Part shown: in pieces, positions 6,567-12,142 of the stretch
How positions within the stretch are numbered: position 1 is the first letter of the stretch
Layout: every line of letters begins with the position of its first letter
NCBI GenBank assembly: GCA_038757905.1
Contig: JBCDGG010000140.1
Span: 1 to 13,725 of the forward strand
From: HLUCCA09 sp038757905
Lineage (GTDB): Bacteria > Pseudomonadota > Alphaproteobacteria > Rhodobacterales > Rhodobacteraceae
DNA length: 13,725 bases
Reading direction: 5' to 3'
The notes under the pieces: model-generated
Told to the model about the DNA's origin: nothing
The model's input: the letters and a program-made list of their open reading frames with translations, nothing else
Database searches by the model: none
Program-made: the position numbers and the translations under genes

Positions 6567-7575
6567 CGCCGTTCGGCTCGGCGTCGAGCGCGAGGTCTTC
6601 CAGCTTGTGGGCGAGCGCCACGAGGAGCTCCGCCTCGGTCTCGAGCGCGCTTTCGATCTGATCGGCGATTTCGAGCAGTCGCGGCACCGCGGGCATGTCG
6701 TGCCGGGCCGCGGAGACCTCGTCGACCAGCGCGATGGCATTGCTGGCAAAGTCGGTCAGCGCAACCGGGTCCGCGGCCGCCACGATCACCTCGAACGCTT
6801 CCGCCGGTTCGCCCTTGCCCAGACGGCGCTCCGCCACCCACGGGTCGGTGCTGTGCAGGGCCAGGGCGCGGCGATCCCGCTCGCAGGTCTCCGCCCGCGT
6901 CTTGAGGGCTGCGAACACAGCGCCAAGGGGGGCGGCGCCGGAGATCGTGGTGAGCGCCATGGAGAGCGCCGCATCATTCGTCCCGGCCTCCGGCAAGGCG
7001 TTCATTCGTTCGAGCGCGTCGGCCAGGGCCGGATCATCCGGCGCGGCGGGCGCGCTTCGGCGCGGCGGGGCGGTGCGCTGCGGCGTCTCGCCAGGCTCCA
7101 ACACGGTCAGGTTGGGCTTTGCTGTCTTTGAGGTAGGGGCCGTGGGCGGATCCGCCGCCTCCCCGGCGGGTGGCTTGCGTTGGCCCGACCGGTGGACCAC
7201 CCGGAGCGCCGTTTCGGCACCCTTGGCCACCTTCTCGCCCATCGAGCGGCGCCAGATCAGGCGCCCGAGCACAACGCCCCAGGCCGCCAGCACCAGCCAG
7301 CCCTCCAGCCCCGCCTCCGCTTCGATCCGGCCCAAAGCGCGCAGGGTCTGGCCGAGGCCGACCAGCAGGGCCGCAAAGGCCGCGGCCGTCACGATCTGCA
7401 GGCCCGTGCCCGCAAGATCGCGCAAGGAAACGGCGCCTGGCCGGATGACGGCGTTCGCCAGAAAGAACACGCCCGTGAAGGCGAGCATGGCGAGCGAGGC
7501 ACCGCCCGTGGCACCGGCGCCGATGGGGGACAGGACGATCGCGAGCAGCGCGATAACGAACCCGGCCCGCCGCAT
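6559..7575 (-). CDS. Uncharacterised membrane protein between rimM and trmD
   Basis: I do not recognise this 338-residue protein. The N-terminal third carries four hydrophobic segments (about residues 6-22, 27-45, 58-77 and 93-108), predicting an inner-membrane anchor. A basic stretch RLIWRRSMGEK (105-115) follows, then a proline-rich, low-complexity linker (about 133-182). The rest is a charged, mostly helical soluble domain (183-338), with an acidic, possibly coiled-coil end from about 300. No catalytic motif is visible. Its start shares one base with the rimM stop (TGATG at 7577-7573) and its stop overlaps the trmD start by 8 nt, so it is made in step with two RNA-maturation proteins. A membrane-tethered role linked to ribosome or tRNA maturation is speculation. 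It is a real gene by frame use and coupling; function unknown. Confidence 0.82.
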   Translation of the reverse strand: MRRAGFVIALLAIVLSPIGAGATGGASLAMLAFTGVFFLANAVIRPGAVSLRDLAGTGLQIVTAAAFAALLVGLGQTLRALGRIEAEAGLEGWLVLAAWGVVLGRLIWRRSMGEKVAKGAETALRVVHRSGQRKPPAGEAADPPTAPTSKTAKPNLTVLEPGETPQRTAPPRRSAPAAPDDPALADALERMNALPEAGTNDAALSMALTTISGAAPLGAVFAALKTRAETCERDRRALALHSTDPWVAERRLGKGEPAEAFEVIVAAADPVALTDFASNAIALVDEVSAARHDMPAVPRLLEIADQIESALETEAELLVALAHKLEDLALDAEPNGDV

Positions 7576-8078
7576 CAGAACAACCCGTCGGGAGGGTCGG
7601 CGACGATCCGGCCGAGGGACAGATCGACGGTCGGCACGACGGCACGGGTGAAGGGAACCAGCACCGTCTGTGTCAGGCCGGGCCCATGCACTTCCAAGAG
7701 ATCGCCCGCCCCATGGTCATGGACGGCGCGCACGGTTCCCAGAAGCGTGCCGCCGGTATCGCGCACCTCCAGGCCGATCAGGTCGGCATGATAGAACTCG
7801 TCCTCGCCCAGTGCCGGAAGCGCCTCGCGCCCGGCATAAAGGCGGGTGCCGCGCAGCGCGTCGGCCGCGTCCTTGGACGTGACCCCGGACAGCCGTGCGG
7901 CGAACCCGTTCTTCACCGGTTTGACCAGCGTCACCTCGAAGCGGCGCGCGCCTTCCTCGGTGGCGAGCGGGCCATAGGCGGCCACATCCTCGGGCTGGGC
8001 GCAGAAGCTCTTCAGCCGCACCTCGCCGCGGACGCCGAAGGCGCCGGCCACCGCCCCAACGCAAACCCTGCTCTCCAT
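7575..8078 (-). CDS. rimM: Ribosome maturation factor RimM
   Basis: RimM helps late maturation of the 30S head by binding S19 and assisting 16S rRNA processing. The 167-residue protein shows the N-terminal beta-barrel start VGAVAGAFGVRGEVRLKSF (residues 7-25) and the C-terminal PRC-barrel part with FYHADLIGLEV (93-104), GTVRAVHDHGAGDLLEV (113-129) and VLVPFTRAVVPTVDL (138-152). These are in family order and close to the family's usual length. The ATG at 8078 has AGGAGG 5-6 nt upstream. It follows rpsP after a 59-bp gap containing a strong hairpin, and its TGA shares a base with the start of the next gene. Gene order rpsP-rimM is conserved widely in bacteria. Confidence 0.96.
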   Translation of the reverse strand: MESRVCVGAVAGAFGVRGEVRLKSFCAQPEDVAAYGPLATEEGARRFEVTLVKPVKNGFAARLSGVTSKDAADALRGTRLYAGREALPALGEDEFYHADLIGLEVRDTGGTLLGTVRAVHDHGAGDLLEVHGPGLTQTVLVPFTRAVVPTVDLSLGRIVADPPDGLF

Positions 8079-8101
8079 CGCGCCCTCCTGCGCGGGCCAT
8101 G

Positions 8102-8123
8102 CCCCGGCGCGGTTGCGCCGGGG
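8102..8123 (-). other. Stable hairpin between rpsP and rimM
   Basis: A perfect 9-bp GC stem (8102-8110 with 8115-8123) around a 4-nt loop fills the short gap between the rpsP stop and the rimM ribosome-binding site. There is no T-run on the minus strand, so it is not a normal terminator. It may stabilise the rpsP mRNA end, mark an RNase site, or lower downstream expression relative to S16; which of these is inference. Confidence 0.55.
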
Positions 8124-8137
8124 AGCGGGCCAGTGCC

Positions 8138-8518
8138 TTACGCGTCCGCGGCGGCTTCCTCGGCCGGGGCGCCGGCGGCATCGGCGGCCTTGGCAGCCCG
8201 CTCTTCCGCGCGTTCCTGGGCTTTCTTGCCGGGCTTGGCCTTGTTGGGGTTGTTGCGCTCGGTCTTGGGCGAATGGCCGGCGGCCTCCAGGAAGCGCGAG
8301 ATCCGGTCGGTCGGCTGGGCGCCCTTGTCGAGCCAGTACTGCACGCGCTCCATGTCCATCTTCACGCGCTCTTCGCTGTCCTTGGGCAGGAGCGGGTTGT
8401 AGGTGCCGAGCTTCTCGATGAAACGCCCGTCGCGCGGCATGCGGCTGTCGGCCGCCACGATCCGGTAGAAGGGGCGCTTTTTCGAGCCGCCGCGGGCCAG
8501 TCTGATCTTCATTGCCAT
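8138..8518 (-). CDS. rpsP: 30S ribosomal protein S16
   Basis: Ribosomal protein S16, 126 residues, an early 30S assembly protein. The start MAMKIRLARGGSKKRPFYRI, the ADSRMPRDGRFIEKLGTYNP stretch (23-42) and the RVQYWLDKGAQPTD segment (58-71) are diagnostic. Beyond the roughly 80-residue core there is a lysine-, alanine- and glutamate-rich tail (about 84-126) common in alphaproteobacterial S16. The ATG at 8518 has AAGGAG 9 nt upstream. A second ATG two codons in is also possible. It lies 40 bp after the chorismate mutase stop and is followed by rimM. Confidence 0.97.
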   Translation of the reverse strand: MAMKIRLARGGSKKRPFYRIVAADSRMPRDGRFIEKLGTYNPLLPKDSEERVKMDMERVQYWLDKGAQPTDRISRFLEAAGHSPKTERNNPNKAKPGKKAQERAEERAAKAADAAGAPAEEAAADA

Positions 8519-8543
8519 TGGTGTTTTCTCCTTCGAATGGCGG

Positions 8544-8561
8544 TGAGAGCCCTCGCTCTCA
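8544..8561 (-). other. Hairpin over the chorismate mutase stop codon, ahead of rpsP
   Basis: A 7-bp perfect stem (8544-8550 with 8555-8561) with a 4-nt loop contains the TGA stop of the chorismate mutase gene and ends 25 bp before the rpsP start. It carries no T-run. It could separate expression of the acetyltransferase/chorismate mutase section from the ribosomal section, for example as a processing site; this is inference. Confidence 0.4.
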
Positions 8562-8870
8562 GGTCTGATGTGCTTCGTGGTGTTTGATGACTTCCTGGAT
8601 GATGAAGGCCAGGAATTTCTTGGCGAATTCCGGGTCCAGATCGGCCCGCTTCGCCAGGTCTTCGAGCCGTTCGATCTGGCGCGCCTCGCGCGCGGGGTCG
8701 GACGGGGGAAGGTCGTGCTCGGCCTTGAGCTTGCCCACGGCCTGGGTGTGCTTGAACCGCTCGCCCAGGGTGTAGACGAGGATCGCATCGAGCCGGTCGA
8801 TCGAGGCGCGATGCTCCTTCAGCAGCGCGGCGGCGCGGGCGGCATCGTCTGCCAGAGCGGTGTCAGTCAA
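8559..8870 (-). CDS. Chorismate mutase, AroQ type (monofunctional)
   Basis: A 103-residue AroQ-fold chorismate mutase, which converts chorismate to prephenate for phenylalanine and tyrosine synthesis in the cytoplasm. By alignment to the E. coli AroQ active site I can place Arg21, Arg38, Lys49, Asp58, Arg61, Glu62 and Gln92, so it should be active. There is no ATG in a suitable place. The likely start is TTG at 8870, which has AGGA 7 nt upstream and overlaps the TGA of the preceding acetyltransferase gene by 8 nt. No prephenate dehydratase or dehydrogenase domain is fused. A stand-alone chorismate mutase just before rpsP is an arrangement I associate with Rhodobacterales, and its place in a translation operon is not explained by its chemistry. 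Confidence 0.9.
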   Translation of the reverse strand: MTDTALADDAARAAALLKEHRASIDRLDAILVYTLGERFKHTQAVGKLKAEHDLPPSDPAREARQIERLEDLAKRADLDPEFAKKFLAFIIQEVIKHHEAHQT

Positions 8871-9468
8871 TGGCCCATCCTTTCGGTTTGAACTGCGGGT
8901 CGGCATAGTTGGCGATCTCCATCGCGATCCCGTCGGAAAGCTGGGTGTGATGCAGCTCCTCCGGCGCGGGGTGGCGGAAGACCACATCGTTGCCATCCAC
9001 CGTCTCGGCATCGGAGTCGCGCGCGGCGCCGAGCCGTTCGGCCAGGCGCGTGCTGTCGAGGTTCTTGGGATCCAGATAGCTGACGGCGGTATGCCAGCCG
9101 AGCACATCGTAGAAATAGCGGCGCGCCCGGTCGGTCGCCTCCAGCGCATAGCCCTTGCCGGTGACGTTGGGCCAGATGATCCAGGCGATCTCGCGCTCGG
9201 GCCATTTGGCGGGCTGCCAGCCGCCGGCCATGCCGTAGGTCTGGTCGGTCTTGCGGTCGTGGATCATCCACATGCCGAAGCCGCGGATCTCCCAATGGCC
9301 GATCTCGGCGGCATAGAGCATCCACGCCTCATAGGCGTTGAGCGGCCCGCCCATGAAGCGCGAGCGGTAGGAGGCGAACGTCGCCTTGAAATCCGGATAA
9401 TCCTCGGGCTCGGGGCCGCGGAGGACGAGCCGCTTCGTCTCCAGCACGGGGATGTCGCGATGCCCCAT
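8863..9468 (-). CDS. GNAT acetyltransferase 1 of the array (RimJ/RimL type)
   Basis: A GNAT-fold N-acetyltransferase of 201 residues (GNAT_3, RimJ/RimL-like), the last of six consecutive members. It has the N-terminal LETKRLVLR strand (9-17), GHWEIRGFGMW (57-67), WPEREIAWIIW (89-99) and the acetyl-CoA loop TGKGYALEA (103-111), then TAVSYLDPKN and RLAERLGAAR (141-150). The family transfers acetyl from acetyl-CoA to an amine; the substrate here is unknown. Unlike its paralogues it has a C-terminal extension of about 32 residues (170-201) after the shared RHPAPE end. It starts at ATG 9468, sharing one base with the previous TGA (TGATG). Its end overlaps the TTG start of chorismate mutase. Confidence 0.9.
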   Translation of the reverse strand: MGHRDIPVLETKRLVLRGPEPEDYPDFKATFASYRSRFMGGPLNAYEAWMLYAAEIGHWEIRGFGMWMIHDRKTDQTYGMAGGWQPAKWPEREIAWIIWPNVTGKGYALEATDRARRYFYDVLGWHTAVSYLDPKNLDSTRLAERLGAARDSDAETVDGNDVVFRHPAPEELHHTQLSDGIAMEIANYADPQFKPKGWAID

Positions 9469-9995
9469 CAGGCCGCCCCCGGCTTCGGATGCCGCCAGAC
9501 GTCGAGCGCGCCAATGCTCTCGTGATGATAGACCCCTTCGCGCACCGCGCCGACGCGCTGGGCGACGGCGGCGGAGCGGTGATTATCCGGTGCCACAAGG
9601 CTGACGGCCGTTTGCCAGCCCAGGGTGCCGAACGCGAAGTCGAGCGCCGCGCGGGCGGCCTCGGTAGCGTAGCCCTTGCCTTCATGGCCGTCGAACATGG
9701 CCCAGGCGATCTCCGGCTCCAGCCACCCTTCGGGATAGTAGGGGCCGACCGCGCCCAGCGTGACATCGGTGGCGCGGTCGGCCACGATCCAGCGCCCGTA
9801 GCCGCGCATGTGCCAGTGCCCGACAAGCGCGCAGAATTGCACGAAGGCCTGCTCGCGCGTGAACGGGCCGCCGACCGAATGGGAGCGCGGGCCGTGCCGG
9901 AAACTGGCATAGGCCTCGAAATCGCCGGGTTTCGGCGCACGCAGGCGCAGCCGCTCCGTCTCGACCGTGGGGATGCGGATCAGCGTGTCGGTCAT
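9468..9995 (-). CDS. GNAT acetyltransferase 2 of the array (RimJ/RimL type)
   Basis: A 175-residue GNAT-fold acetyltransferase. Shared landmarks are VETERLRLRAP (11-21), GHWHMRGYGRW (59-69), the glycine-rich acetyl-CoA loop EGKGYATEAA (105-114), the helix leading to LGWQTAVSLVAPDN (125-138), and the end VWRHPKPGAA. One difference from its neighbours is LEPEIAW (92-98) where the others have a WPExEI motif, so a tryptophan-proline pair is partly changed. Its ATG at 9995 overlaps the previous TGA by 4 nt (ATGA), with a GGGAGA site about 7 nt upstream. Substrate unknown. It aligns best with array member 4, which ends in nearly the same residues. Confidence 0.88.
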   Translation of the reverse strand: MTDTLIRIPTVETERLRLRAPKPGDFEAYASFRHGPRSHSVGGPFTREQAFVQFCALVGHWHMRGYGRWIVADRATDVTLGAVGPYYPEGWLEPEIAWAMFDGHEGKGYATEAARAALDFAFGTLGWQTAVSLVAPDNHRSAAVAQRVGAVREGVYHHESIGALDVWRHPKPGAA

Positions 9996-10534
9996 GCCGC
10001 GCTCTCCCTGATCCCCAGGGCCTCGGGCGACGGATGCCGATGGGTCAGGGTGCCGGGGTCGAGTTCCGTTGCGTCCGGATCGATCACGGCACCGAGCCGC
10101 TCGGCGAGCTTGCGTGAGCGCGCATTGTCGGGCCCGATGTAGCTGACGGCCGTGTCCCAGCCGAGCGTCCCGTAAGCATAGGCGCGGGCCGCCGCCGCAG
10201 CCTCGAACGCATAGCCCCGGCCTTCCGCCCCCTTCCATGTCATCCAGCCGATCTCGTTCTCCGGCCAGCCGACAGGGTGCCAGGGCCCGACGAGCCCGAC
10301 GCTCTCGCCCGTGTCCTTGCGGCACACCTTCCAAGGCCCATCACCGAAATGCACCCAATGCCCGATCTCCAGCGCGAAGTCGCGAAATGCCCGTGACTCG
10401 GTGTGCGGACGGCCAAGGCCCTCGCCGCGCGGGCTGGTCATCAGGGCGCGATAGGCCGGCCAGTCCTCGCGCGACGGGGCACGCAAGAGGAGGCGCTCGG
10501 TTTCGAGCACGGGAACATCGTCGGGATATCTCAT
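9992..10534 (-). CDS. GNAT acetyltransferase 3 of the array (RimJ/RimL type)
   Basis: A 180-residue GNAT-fold acetyltransferase with VLETERLLLRAP (9-20), IGHWVHFGDGPW (57-68), GWPENEIGWMTW (89-100), the acetyl-CoA loop EGRGYAFEAA (104-113), AVSYIGPDNARS (129-140) and LAERLGAV (143-150). The RGFG element of its paralogues reads HFGDGPW here. After the shared RHPSPEA end there is a short tail, LGIRESAA. The ATG at 10534 overlaps the preceding stop as ATGA. The upstream 16 bases match those before member 1, and both proteins begin with a D-x-PVLET-type start, so members 1 and 3 may share a recent origin. Substrate unknown; a small-molecule or protein N-terminal amine is possible. Confidence 0.88.
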   Translation of the reverse strand: MRYPDDVPVLETERLLLRAPSREDWPAYRALMTSPRGEGLGRPHTESRAFRDFALEIGHWVHFGDGPWKVCRKDTGESVGLVGPWHPVGWPENEIGWMTWKGAEGRGYAFEAAAAARAYAYGTLGWDTAVSYIGPDNARSRKLAERLGAVIDPDATELDPGTLTHRHPSPEALGIRESAA

Positions 10535-11058
10535 GCGTCCGCCCCCGGCTTCGGGTGGCGATAGACCAGATCCGTTGGATCGGGGCGCGGGGCCGCCGCG
10601 TCGCGCACCGCGCCGAGGCGTTCGGCAAGCGCGATGGAGCGTGCATTGTCCGGGTCGATGTAGCTGACGGCGCTGTCCCAGCCGAGGGTATCGAACGCAT
10701 GGGCGATCGCGGCGCGCGCGGCCTCGAAGGCATAGCCCTTGCCCTCCGCCTCGTCGCGCCAGACGGACCAGCCGATTTCGCGCTCCGGCCAGGTGGACGG
10801 GTACCACGGGCCCGCGAGGCCGAGCGTCGCCCCGGTGGCCCGGTCGCAGAAGACGAACGAGCCGAAGCCGCGCAACGCCCAGTGGCCAACGATGTGACCG
10901 AAGCCGCGCCATGCCTCATGCTCCGACCGGATGCCGCCCGTGAAGCGCGCGCGCTCGGTTGCCATAAACGCGCGGCATGTCTCCCAGTCCTGCAGCGCGG
11001 GGGCGCGCAGGATCAGCCGCTCGGTTTCGAGCGTGGGGGTGCCGGCGAGGTGAGCCAC
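10531..11058 (-). CDS. GNAT acetyltransferase 4 of the array (RimJ/RimL type)
   Basis: A 175-residue GNAT-fold acetyltransferase and the most consensus-like member: TLETERLILRAP (9-20), GHWALRGFGSF (58-68), WPEREIGWSVW (90-100), the acetyl-CoA loop EGKGYAFEAA (105-114), LGWDSAVSYIDPDNARS (125-141) and RHPKPGADA at the end. No ATG fits. The GTG at 11058 shares its first base with the previous stop (TAGTG) and gives the same N-terminal length as the paralogues, so I take it as the start. It has no clear ribosome-binding site of its own, so translation probably depends on ribosomes finishing member 5. Substrate unknown. Confidence 0.87.
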   Translation of the reverse strand: MAHLAGTPTLETERLILRAPALQDWETCRAFMATERARFTGGIRSEHEAWRGFGHIVGHWALRGFGSFVFCDRATGATLGLAGPWYPSTWPEREIGWSVWRDEAEGKGYAFEAARAAIAHAFDTLGWDSAVSYIDPDNARSIALAERLGAVRDAAAPRPDPTDLVYRHPKPGADA

Positions 11059-11579
11059 TACGCAGCGCGGGGCAGGGGGCGCAGGGGCGAGAACGGGTGA
11101 CGGCAGGCGATGGCCCCCGCCCGGTCGGCGAACGGATCGGCCAGGGCGCCGGTCAGATCGGCGACGGCCAGCGAGCGCGCATCGCCCGGGCAGACAAAGC
11201 TCGCGGCTTCGCGCCAGTTCAGGGCCGACGTGGCGTGGTGGACGGCGGCGGCCACGGCCTCGGCCGTCAGATCCACGGCATCCTCGGCCTGTCGCCAGAC
11301 CAGCCAGCCGATCTCGGGCTCCGGCCAGCCGGCGGGCTGCCAGGGGCCAACGAGGCCCATCGGCACGTCGGTGCCGGCGGGCACGGCGGCAAAGAGGCCA
11401 TGCCCCTGCAGGTGCCAGTGGGTCAGCAGGGTCGGCATCTGACGCCATGCCCCGGCGCCGGTCAGCGGCGCGGTGGCAAAACAGGTGCGCGCGTTGAGGC
11501 GCTGCATCGCGCAGTCCAGATCGCGGGCGGTCGGCGGGCGCAGAAACAGGCCCCCGGTCTCAAGGGTTGTGAATTTCAT
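11058..11579 (-). CDS. Divergent GNAT-like protein 5, acetyl-CoA loop lost
   Basis: A 173-residue paralogue of its neighbours. It keeps TLETGGLFLRPP (5-16), THWHLQGHGLF (53-63), GLVGPWQPAGWPEPEIGW (75-92) and a final RHP. The acetyl-CoA pyrophosphate loop is not recognisable: where member 4 has GKGYAF, an ungapped alignment gives AVDLTA (101-106), so both glycines and the aromatic residue are gone. The later SYIDPDNARS and LAERLGA motifs are also weakened to SFVCPGDARS and VADLTGA. The frame is intact and uses the same coupling (ATGA at 11579-11576), so this is not a decayed gene in the simple sense. It may be a non-catalytic partner, a binding protein, or a gene early in loss. GNAT ancestry is clear; activity is doubtful. 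Confidence 0.78.
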   Translation of the reverse strand: MKFTTLETGGLFLRPPTARDLDCAMQRLNARTCFATAPLTGAGAWRQMPTLLTHWHLQGHGLFAAVPAGTDVPMGLVGPWQPAGWPEPEIGWLVWRQAEDAVDLTAEAVAAAVHHATSALNWREAASFVCPGDARSLAVADLTGALADPFADRAGAIACRHPFSPLRPLPRAA

Positions 11580-12142
11580 TGGGGCGAATCCTCGTCGATC
11601 TCTCCGTGGCCATAGACCCGGGTCGTTTCATCGTAATTGGGACGCCGCGTGGCGCCGAGGCGCTCCGCGACACGGGCCGAGGCAGCGTTGCCCTCGGCGA
11701 TGTAGGAGATCGCGACGCCCGGGCCGAAGAGCGCGAGCGCGTGATCGCGGGCCGCCGTCGCGGCCTCGGTGGCATAGCCGTGCCCCCGGTGATCGGGCGA
11801 AAGGGCCCAGCCAAGCTCGGGTGCCTCGTCGCCCCATTCCAGGCCGAGCAACACGAAGCCGACGAGCGTACCGGATCCCTTCTCGTCGACCGACCACAGC
11901 CCGTGGCCGTGCAGCAGCCACCCGGCGACATAGGTGCAGAAGTTCTCCCACGCGCCTTCTTCGCTCAGGGCGTTGGGGCCGGTGGGGTCCGTCCAGATGC
12001 GCGTCCAGAGCGGGAGATCGCGCATCGTGGGCGGGCGCAAACGCAAGCGGGCCGTCTCCAGCGCCGGGACCGGCGCCACGTGGCGTCGCGCGGCATCGGC
12101 CGCAGCGCCCGTCGGGGGCTGGAGGCAGCGCATCTGTGTCAT
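11576..12142 (-). CDS. GNAT acetyltransferase 6, next to ffh
   Basis: A 188-residue GNAT-fold acetyltransferase. It has ALETARLRLRPP (27-38), AWENFCTYVAGWLLHGHGLW (64-83), APELGWAL (107-114), an intact acetyl-CoA loop RGHGYATEAA (119-128), AISYIAEGN and ARVAERLGATR (156-166). It is clearly related to but more distant from members 1-4; for example GFVLLGLEWGDE (95-106) replaces the GPWxPxGWPE segment. This resembles the single acetyltransferase that I recall beside ffh in related bacteria, so it may be the ancestral locus; that is inference. The ATG at 12142 overlaps the ffh stop as ATGA. It gives about 18 residues more at the N-terminus than the paralogues, with an internal ATG at residue 4 as an alternative. 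Confidence 0.88.
   Translation of the reverse strand: MTQMRCLQPPTGAAADAARRHVAPVPALETARLRLRPPTMRDLPLWTRIWTDPTGPNALSEEGAWENFCTYVAGWLLHGHGLWSVDEKGSGTLVGFVLLGLEWGDEAPELGWALSPDHRGHGYATEAATAARDHALALFGPGVAISYIAEGNAASARVAERLGATRRPNYDETTRVYGHGEIDEDSPQ

Larger units (their letters stand above)
8863..12142 (-). repeat. Tandem array of six diverged GNAT genes
   Basis: Six head-to-tail GNAT reading frames repeat with unit lengths of roughly 520-605 bp. The units align along their length at protein level. In places they align at DNA level too: 10245-10297 and 11305-11357 agree at about 45 of 53 positions by hand count, and a 16-base word is identical at 9473-9488 and 10539-10554. Each unit overlaps the next by 1-4 nt, so the duplications kept frame and coupling. 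Confidence 0.8.

Noticed and set aside
8860..9525. Plus-strand frame opposite GNAT1
   Set aside because: Low-complexity antisense reading of a recognised acetyltransferase gene, with no good start signal and no motif.
8863..12142. Interpretation of the GNAT array as a mobile or resistance cassette
   Set aside because: There are no integrase, attachment or inverted terminal sequences, base composition matches the neighbours, and seamless stop/start coupling with ffh and chorismate mutase argues for internal duplication.
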